A stretch of 10,525 bases of DNA, taken from NCBI GenBank assembly GCA_009782865.1, contig WRIF01000031.1, forward strand, positions 1 to 10,525, in the 5' to 3' direction. Below are positions 6,447 to 10,525 of the stretch, in pieces (position 1 is the first letter of the stretch; every line of letters starts with the position of its first letter). Origin of the DNA: Promicromonosporaceae bacterium. GTDB lineage: Bacteria; Actinomycetota; Actinomycetes; Actinomycetales; Cellulomonadaceae. The position numbers and the translations under genes are program-made. The notes under the pieces are model-generated. The model searched no databases. It saw only the letters and a list, made by a program, of their open reading frames with translations, and had not been told where the DNA came from.

Positions 6447-6586
6447 GCCGGTGATCGCAGGTATCAAGCGCCGTGTCTCTCCAGTCAACGTCAATTCAAC
6501 AACGGGTGCTGTTTCGACCTTGCCGGAGTATGCCCGCAAGGGGGGCCTCCTTTGGCGTGGGTTCCGTGTCACCGAAGTATTTGGTT

Positions 6587-6601
6587 GTGTGACCATCACA
6601 C
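6587..6601. repeat. Perfect short palindrome with 3-base centre
   Basis: GTGTGA (6587-6592), CCA, TCACAC (6596-6601). It resembles a Crp/GlxR half-site pair, but the centre is 3 bases instead of 6, so it is not a standard site. It lies in the gene-free, lower-GC stretch. Confidence 0.4.
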
Positions 6602-6791
6602 TCCCTGGGGGGCCTGCGCGCAAGCCGGGGCGAACATCTGTCGCCACTAAACGTTTTCGGGCGGTTCGTGGCGCTGGATGACCGGTGGCCCTCCGGGCGT
6701 CTTCCCGAACGTCTACCAGGACGCCACTGGTCCGAGGACGGCACCGCCTGAGAGCCATCTTCGCAGTCGCCGCAGCCGCAGCCGCGCAGCC

Positions 6792-6815
6792 GTCGTCGTC
6801 GTCATCGTCGTCTTC
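6792..6815. repeat. Trinucleotide repeat (GTC)n, imperfect
   Basis: Four GTC units, one ATC, two GTC and one TTC in direct succession, preceded by CAGTCGCCGCAGCCGCAGCC-type triplets from about 6764. It ends 11 bases before the HAD gene stop codon. Such runs are prone to slippage. It would encode poly-Asp in one minus-strand frame, but that frame is not a credible gene. Confidence 0.6.
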
Positions 6816-6825
6816 GAACTGAAGG

Positions 6826-7608
6826 CTAGGCGCCCGACTTCCGCAACGCCCGCCACGCAAACGCCCCGATGACCGCCGCCATAACTCCTCCGGCCAGCGC
6901 CAACACCGGCTTCGGCGGCGCGGACAGGGCGCGCAGGGGCATCGGATGGGCGAAGTGCAGCACCCCCCAGCCGCGTTCGGCCGCCAGGCGTCGTAGCTTG
7001 CCATTCGGGTTGATCACAAAGCCGGAGCCGACAGCGCCCAGCATCGGGGCGTCGGTGATGGAGTCGGAGTAGGCGTAGGAGCGTTCAAGGTCGTAGCCCT
7101 CGGCCGCCGCCAGCTCTCTGATGGCGGTCGCCTTGTTCTCTCCGTAGCAGTAGAAGTCGATCTGTGAGGTGTACCGACCGTCCTCGATCCGCATCTCGGT
7201 GGCGATCACGCGCTCCACCCCGAGCATCTGGGCGATTGGCTCCACCAGTTCGCGGCCGGAGGCGGAGACCACCACCACGTCGTGGCCGAGCTCCTTGTGC
7301 TCCTCGATCAGTTCGACCGCCTCGGAGTAGACGAAGGGGTCGACAACCTCGCGGATCGTTTCGGAGACTATTCCCCTGACCCGCTCTACCTCCCAGCCGT
7401 CCACCAGTTCGGAGAGGTGCTTGCGCATGCGTTCGGTCTGATCGGCGTCGGCGCTGCCCAGCACGTACAGGAAGTGGGCGTACGCGCTGCGAACAATGTC
7501 GGCGCGCGAGACGAGGCCCCCCTGATAGAAGGGGCGCGAGAGGGCGGCGGTCGCGCTGGTGGCGATGATCGTCTTGTCGAGGTCGAAGAAAGCGGCGGCC
7601 TTGCCCAT
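6826..7608 (-). CDS. HAD-IB family hydrolase (SerB-like phosphatase) with C-terminal membrane anchor
   Basis: A 260-residue HAD-superfamily phosphatase. Motif I is FFDLDKT with nucleophile D9 and general acid D11; motif II is S115 in VVVVSAS; motif III is K159 in YGENKA; motif IV is D182 and D186 in SDSITDAP. The helical cap between motifs I and II (about 20-105) is of the C1/IB type found in phosphoserine-phosphatase-like enzymes. Residues about 232-253 form one transmembrane helix followed by a basic RALRKSGA tail, so the catalytic domain is probably held on the inner face of the membrane. The start ATG at 7608 was chosen because motif I follows at once; the upstream 64-residue extension is unrelated in composition. 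The gene diverges from the ssd/tad operon, as Rv3661 does from Rv3660c in M. tuberculosis. The substrate is unknown; phosphoserine or a lipid phosphate head group are both conceivable. Confidence 0.9.
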   Translation of the reverse strand: MGKAAAFFDLDKTIIATSATAALSRPFYQGGLVSRADIVRSAYAHFLYVLGSADADQTERMRKHLSELVDGWEVERVRGIVSETIREVVDPFVYSEAVELIEEHKELGHDVVVVSASGRELVEPIAQMLGVERVIATEMRIEDGRYTSQIDFYCYGENKATAIRELAAAEGYDLERSYAYSDSITDAPMLGAVGSGFVINPNGKLRRLAAERGWGVLHFAHPMPLRALSAPPKPVLALAGGVMAAVIGAFAWRALRKSGA

Positions 7609-7621
7609 GTTGTCTAGCCTA
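7609..7621 (-). promoter_or_regulatory. Probable -10 element (TAGGCT) giving a leaderless HAD transcript
   Basis: On the minus strand TAGGCT (7621 to 7616) fits TANNNT and is followed by 7 bases and then the ATG at 7608. A possible -35, TGGATA (7644 to 7639, 4 of 6 matches to TTGACA), lies 17 bases upstream and falls within the DnaA-box nonamer. No ribosome binding site is seen before this ATG. Confidence 0.5.
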
Positions 7622-7637
7622 TCGCCCGGTGCCCCGC

Positions 7638-7646
7638 TTATCCACA
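7638..7646 (+). promoter_or_regulatory. Perfect DnaA-box nonamer in the HAD/ssd divergent promoter region
   Basis: TTATCCACA is an exact match to the DnaA-box consensus. It is the only exact copy I noticed in the window. It overlaps the putative -35 of the HAD gene and lies 79 bases before the ssd-like start codon. A small GC hairpin (7657-7670) follows it. Confidence 0.5.
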
Positions 7647-7724
7647 GCCTCACGGCGCGGGCACGCCCGCAGGCCTGTCGACTGCTGCTGGCGCCGCCCG
7701 GGGTGACGGTGTTTGGTGAAAGAC

Positions 7725-8456
7725 ATGAGCGAACTGGTGGCGGTGATCGGAGCGGTGGGAGGCGCGGGCGCCAGCTGCGTGGCGGCCGGGGTGGCGGCAC
7801 ACCTAGGCAGGACGACGCCGGGGGGAGCCGTGCTGGTCGACCTAGACCTGTGCGGGGGCGGGATCGAGGTGCTGCTGGGCATCGAACAGGTACCCGGCGC
7901 GCGCTGGCCCGACCTGTCTGGGGCCCGCGGCGAGGTCGAAGGTCAGGCCGTGGTCGCCTCCCTGCCGCGTTGGGGCGACACGCCGGTGCTCTCGGCCTCT
8001 CGGCTGGCGGCAGACCCCCTCAGAGACGACGTCATCCTTGACGTCTGCTCCTGCCTGCTGCGGGCCGAACAGCAGGTGGTCCTCGATCTGCCTCGCCCCG
8101 GGGCCTGGACGCCGGCGATCCGCGCCCTGCTCTCCGACGCCGACGCGACAATTGCCGTGTCACCCTGTGAGATCACCGCGGCGGCAGGCCTCCAAGCCCT
8201 CACCGCCTGCCTGCGCGAGGTGCGGCAGGCCGGAGACAAGGTGCGGCTGGTGGCCCGAACCCCGTCGGTGGGGCGAGTCGACCCTGAAGACCTCGGGGCA
8301 CTCAGTGGACTGCAATGGGTGGAGCTGCGGGACGAAAAGGGGATGCGTGGGGCCATCGAGCGCGGCGAGGGGCCGCCGCTCGGGGCGCGGAGCCGGCTGG
8401 CCCGCCTGGGGGACGCGCTGGCCGTCACCTTCCACTGGGACCTGGACCAGCCATGA
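7725..8456 (+). CDS. ssd: Ssd/CpaE/TadZ-like MinD-family ATPase-fold protein of the Tad pilus operon
   Basis: A 243-residue ParA/MinD-fold protein. The P-loop is G9-AVGGAGAS17, in which both lysines of the deviant Walker A (KGGxGK[ST]) are replaced (V11, A16), so ATP hydrolysis is doubtful. AVLVDLDLCGGG is the Walker A' segment and QVVLDLPRPG the Walker B segment. CpaE/TadZ proteins position the Tad pilus machine at the cell pole or membrane; the actinobacterial branch includes M. tuberculosis Ssd (Rv3660c), described as a septum-site regulator. It is short: the N-terminal receiver-like domain of CpaE and of mycobacterial Ssd is absent. The ATG at 7725 has a GGTGA (7715-7719) 5 bases before it; GTG 7716 and TTG 7713 are weaker alternatives. 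Its stop overlaps the tadA start as ATGA. Confidence 0.85.
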   Translation: MSELVAVIGAVGGAGASCVAAGVAAHLGRTTPGGAVLVDLDLCGGGIEVLLGIEQVPGARWPDLSGARGEVEGQAVVASLPRWGDTPVLSASRLAADPLRDDVILDVCSCLLRAEQQVVLDLPRPGAWTPAIRALLSDADATIAVSPCEITAAAGLQALTACLREVRQAGDKVRLVARTPSVGRVDPEDLGALSGLQWVELRDEKGMRGAIERGEGPPLGARSRLARLGDALAVTFHWDLDQP

Positions 8457-9616
8457 GCACCGTCGACCTGCTTGACCAGAAGGCACTGCGGGGACTGCGG
8501 CAACACCTCGGTGCGGAGGCCGCCAATGCCGAGGCCGTGGGCGCGGCCCTGCGCGCCTCGGGGCGGCTGCTTGGTTCGGCGTCCCTGCAGGAGTTGACCC
8601 GCTCTGCCCGGGCGGAACTGGCCGGGGCTGGGCCGCTCCAACCGCTTCTCGACCTGCCCGGGGCCTGCGATGTGGTGTTGAACGGCCCCTCCTCGGTGTG
8701 GGTGGACCGGGGGCGGGGGCTCGAACGGGCGGCCCTCGACCTGGGAACCCCCGCCGCCGTCCGCGCCCTTGCGGCCCGCCTGGCCGCCCTGGCCGGCCAG
8801 CGCCTCGATGACGCCCAGCCAATCTGCGACGGCGCCCTGCCCGACGGGACCCGCCTGCATGCCGTGATTGCGCCCCTGGTTTCGACAAGCGCCGGGGCGG
8901 CCATCTCCCTGCGATTGTTGCGCCAGTCCACCCTGGACCTGCCCGCCCTGCTGGCCGGGGGGACGATCCCGCCCGCCTGGGAGTCCTTGCTTCGCGGAAT
9001 CGTCTCCCGGCGGGCCAACACGCTAATCTCCGGCGGCACCGGCTCCGGGAAGACCACCCTGCTGTCTGCCCTCCTGGCCCTAGTGCCTCCTACGGAGCGC
9101 GTGATCACGGTCGAGGAATCGCCGGAGTTGGCGCCACCTCACCCGCACATCGTCTCCCTGGTGGCGCGGCAGGCGAACGTTGAGGGGGCGGGCAGGGTGC
9201 CCCTCGCCGACCTGGTTCGAGCCACCCTGCGGATGCGGCCAGACCGCATCGTGGTCGGGGAGTGTCGCGGCGGGGAGGTTCGCGAGATGTTGCTGGCGAT
9301 GAACACGGGCCACGACGGCTGCCTGGCGACGGTACATGCCAACGCGGTGGGACGAGTGCCTGCCCGCCTGGAGGCGCTGGCGGCGTTGGCGGGCATGACG
9401 CGCGCGGCCGTCGCCGCCCAGGCGGTGGCCGCCCTCGACCTGGTGATTCACCTGCGTCGCAGCGGTGGCCGCCACTTCATCGAGGCAGTGGGACCAATCG
9501 AGCGTTCCCCCGATGGCTTCGCCGCCCCCGTGGCCGCCTGCTGGGCGGGGCAGGGCCAGGTTGAGGTGATCGACCAGGGGACGATGAACGAGATCAATCG
9601 GCGGTGGTTATCGTGA
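8453..9616 (+). CDS. tadA: TadA/CpaF-type secretion ATPase
   Basis: A 387-residue hexameric ATPase of the type II/IV secretion family that powers Tad (Flp) pilus assembly from the cytoplasmic face. The N-terminal domain (about 45-180) carries the VVLNGPSSVWVDRGRGLER pattern typical of TadA. The Walker A is GGTGSGKT at 194-201 with K200. The Asp-box acids are E221/E222 in ITVEESPEL. The Walker B segment is LRMRPDRIVVGECRGGE with E270. The His-box is TGHDGCLATVHAN with H287 and H295. All catalytic elements are intact, so it should be active, unlike the upstream Ssd-like protein. The ATG at 8453 overlaps the upstream stop (ATGA), and the products are probably made from one mRNA together with TadB and TadC. 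A longer frame opens at 8315 but runs inside ssd and lacks family similarity there. Confidence 0.95.
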   Translation: MSTVDLLDQKALRGLRQHLGAEAANAEAVGAALRASGRLLGSASLQELTRSARAELAGAGPLQPLLDLPGACDVVLNGPSSVWVDRGRGLERAALDLGTPAAVRALAARLAALAGQRLDDAQPICDGALPDGTRLHAVIAPLVSTSAGAAISLRLLRQSTLDLPALLAGGTIPPAWESLLRGIVSRRANTLISGGTGSGKTTLLSALLALVPPTERVITVEESPELAPPHPHIVSLVARQANVEGAGRVPLADLVRATLRMRPDRIVVGECRGGEVREMLLAMNTGHDGCLATVHANAVGRVPARLEALAALAGMTRAAVAAQAVAALDLVIHLRRSGGRHFIEAVGPIERSPDGFAAPVAACWAGQGQVEVIDQGTMNEINRRWLS

Positions 9617-9677
9617 CCGGTGAGGGTTGGTGTTGTTCGGCCGGTGGGTCATTTCGCCGCGATGTTCTTGTGTGCCG

Positions 9678-9682
9678 GGAGG
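9678..9682 (+). promoter_or_regulatory. tadB: Ribosome binding site that decides the tadB start
   Basis: GGAGG ends 7 bases before the ATG at 9690 but only 1 base before the ATG at 9684, so ATG 9690 is the better start. The 73 bases between tadA and this start (9617-9689) contain no other gene and no clear promoter. Confidence 0.65.
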
Positions 9683-9689
9683 CATGGCG

Positions 9690-10367
9690 ATGAACGCCGC
9701 AATTGTCACCTCTGCCCTGGCGGCGTTGGCCGCCTGGCAGGCGCTGCGGCCCCGGGGTCGGATCGCCCGCTCCCTGGCGCCCCCGCCTGCCCCCGGTAAC
9801 CCGCAGGGCCAGGTCCGCCCCTGGCCCTGGCTCTGGCCCCGGCTCGGTTCTCGGCACGCGCGGCGGGATCACGACACCGCCGGCCAGGTGGTCTGCCAAC
9901 TGAAGGCCCTCCTCGCGGCGGGGGCAACCCCCGCCGCCGCCTGGTCGCGGGCGGCGGGCATCGCGGTCGACTCGCTGGGGGTGCCCGACCCCGGCCAGCT
10001 GGCCGCCAAGGTCGGCGAACAGGCGGCCGTCGGGCTGACCGCCGCCACCCGGCTCGCCCTCGGCAGCGGCGTCCCGTTGGGGAGGGTGCTGCAGGCGGTG
10101 CTCGACTCCCTGACCGCCGGGTGGGAGGCGCAATCGGAGCGGGAGGCGGCCCTGGCCGGCCCGCAGACCACCGCGCGGGTGCTCATGTGGCTGCCGGCGG
10201 CGGGGGTCGGGCTGGGTTGGGCCCTCGGCGCCGATCCCGTGGGCACCGTCCTGGGCGGCGGGATCGGCACCGTCGCGATGGGTGGCGGGGTGGCCTGCCT
10301 GCTGGCGGGGCGCGCCTGGACAAGGCGCCTGATCGGGGCGGCTCGGCGGGCAGGGGAGGCCTCATGA
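9690..10367 (+). CDS. tadB: TadB-like inner-membrane platform protein (type II secretion F domain)
   Basis: A 225-residue membrane protein expected to form, with TadC, the inner-membrane platform on which TadA acts. There is one hydrophobic helix at about 3-17, then a Pro/Trp-rich linker (28-51). A cytoplasmic helical F-domain follows at about 62-165; VCQLKALLAAGATPAAAW is the first conserved helix pair, and LGSGVPLGRVLQAVLDSLTAGWEAQSEREAAL leads to the second. Two membrane helices lie at about 163-180 and 184-206, and the C-terminus is basic. It is short compared with most TadB proteins and has one N-terminal helix where two are usual. Its order in the operon (after tadA, before a second two-helix protein) supports the name. 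The stop overlaps the next ATG (ATGA). Confidence 0.82.
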   Translation: MNAAIVTSALAALAAWQALRPRGRIARSLAPPPAPGNPQGQVRPWPWLWPRLGSRHARRDHDTAGQVVCQLKALLAAGATPAAAWSRAAGIAVDSLGVPDPGQLAAKVGEQAAVGLTAATRLALGSGVPLGRVLQAVLDSLTAGWEAQSEREAALAGPQTTARVLMWLPAAGVGLGWALGADPVGTVLGGGIGTVAMGGGVACLLAGRAWTRRLIGAARRAGEAS

Positions 10368-10525
10368 ACGCCCAGGTTCGCCGGAAATGGGCCGTCGGCC
10401 GGAGATGGGTCGTCGGGATAGGCGGCGGCCTTGCCCTGCTGGGCCTTCTCTCCCCGGGCGCCCGCCTGGCCGGGCTGGGCCTGCTAGCGCTGAGTCCCTG
10501 GCTGCTGACCCGGCGGCAGGCGCGG
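10364..10525 (+). CDS. tadC: TadC-like membrane protein, 5' part only
   Basis: 54 residues are visible before the window ends. They comprise a basic start (NAQVRRKWAVGRRW), a first hydrophobic segment (about 16-30), a short SPGARLAG turn and a second hydrophobic segment (about 35-48) ending in TRRQAR. Two N-terminal helices are what a TadC/TadB-type platform protein should have. The name depends on its position directly after tadB with an ATGA overlap; the F-domain that would prove it lies outside the window. Confidence 0.65.
   Translation, partial: MNAQVRRKWAVGRRWVVGIGGGLALLGLLSPGARLAGLGLLALSPWLLTRRQAR

Larger units (their letters stand above)
6447..6825. other. Gene-free stretch between convergent genes
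   Basis: About 380 bases with no convincing gene. Open frames exist on both strands (for example 6436-6681 plus and 6420-6758 minus), but neither shows the high third-position GC of the neighbouring genes, a ribosome binding site, or a recognisable product. Base composition drops to roughly 56% GC over 6471-6600 against about 70% in adjacent genes. The right part (6740-6815) is a run of CAG/CCG/GTC-type triplets. The stretch may be a decayed gene or an inserted fragment; no transposase or terminal repeats are visible. Confidence 0.5.

Noticed and set aside
6587..6601. Crp/GlxR-type operator
   Set aside because: The half-sites fit, but the spacer is 3 bases where the known site needs 6, and no promoter or start codon follows.
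6436..6681. 81-codon plus-strand frame in the gene-free stretch
   Set aside because: It starts inside the terminator stem, has no ribosome binding site, third-position GC far below the neighbouring genes, and no recognisable product.
6721..6735. GCCACTGG resembling part of a cobalamin riboswitch
   Set aside because: The rest of the B12 element is absent and no downstream gene on that strand would be controlled; the bases form a simple ACCAG/CTGGT hairpin.
6420..7004. Minus-strand frame with a poly-Asp/poly-Ala run
   Set aside because: Its first half overlaps the HAD gene out of frame and the Asp run is simply the (GTC)n repeat; no family similarity was seen.
8315..8452. Longer tadA start inside ssd
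   Set aside because: The extension is out-of-frame ssd sequence; the ATG at 8453 gives the standard ATGA overlap and normal protein length.
1..10525. CRISPR arrays, tRNA/rRNA genes, transposases, att sites, defence genes
   Set aside because: Looked for on both strands; no repeat-spacer pattern, cloverleaf, transposase motif or defence-family motif was found.

Overview
The window is high-GC bacterial DNA from an actinobacterium. The strongest taxonomic signal is at the right end: a HAD-IB hydrolase gene diverges from an ssd/cpaE-like gene that is followed by tadA, tadB and tadC, the same order as the Mycobacterium tuberculosis Rv3661-Rv3660c-Rv3659c-Rv3658c-Rv3657c block. A SigE-type ECF sigma factor next to a single-pass anti-sigma-like membrane protein, GTG starts, and -10-like hexamers 6-7 nt before start codons also fit Actinobacteria. 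The genus cannot be named from this sequence.

Layout from left to right. (1) Positions 1-1293, minus strand: a lipoprotein gene is translationally coupled (TAATG) to a PAP2-family membrane phosphatase with an unusually long proline-rich cytoplasmic N-terminus. The phosphatase runs off the left edge. (2) Positions 1294-1487: a divergent intergenic region. (3) Positions 1488-3775, plus strand: a SigE-family ECF sigma factor overlaps (ATGA) a 562-residue membrane protein with a short basic cytoplasmic segment, one transmembrane helix and a large cysteine-containing outer domain. This is probably the sigma factor's regulator. (4) Positions 3847-5169: an M18 aminopeptidase (apeB). (5) Positions 5310-6371: an Old Yellow Enzyme of the YqjM/NamA class. 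(6) Positions 6372-6825: no convincing gene. It holds a strong hairpin terminator, a locally lower-GC stretch and a trinucleotide repeat. (7) Positions 6826-7608, minus strand: a membrane-anchored HAD-IB phosphatase. (8) Positions 7609-7724: a short divergent promoter region with a perfect DnaA-box nonamer. (9) Positions 7725-10525, plus strand: the start of a Tad pilus / type IVc secretion operon (ssd/cpaE-like, tadA, tadB, tadC partial).

Three functional groups are visible: an envelope-stress or signalling pair (sigma plus anti-sigma), two stand-alone housekeeping or redox enzymes, and a pilus-assembly operon that continues to the right, where the Flp pilin and TadE/F-type genes would be expected. 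I found no new multi-gene defence or mobile system, no RNA gene, no CRISPR array and no transposase. The observations most worth checking are the perfect DnaA box between the HAD and ssd genes, the apparent split of the anti-sigma outer domain by a cysteine-bearing insertion, the two well-matched inverted repeats upstream of apeB and the OYE gene, and the anomalous gene-free stretch near 6450-6825.
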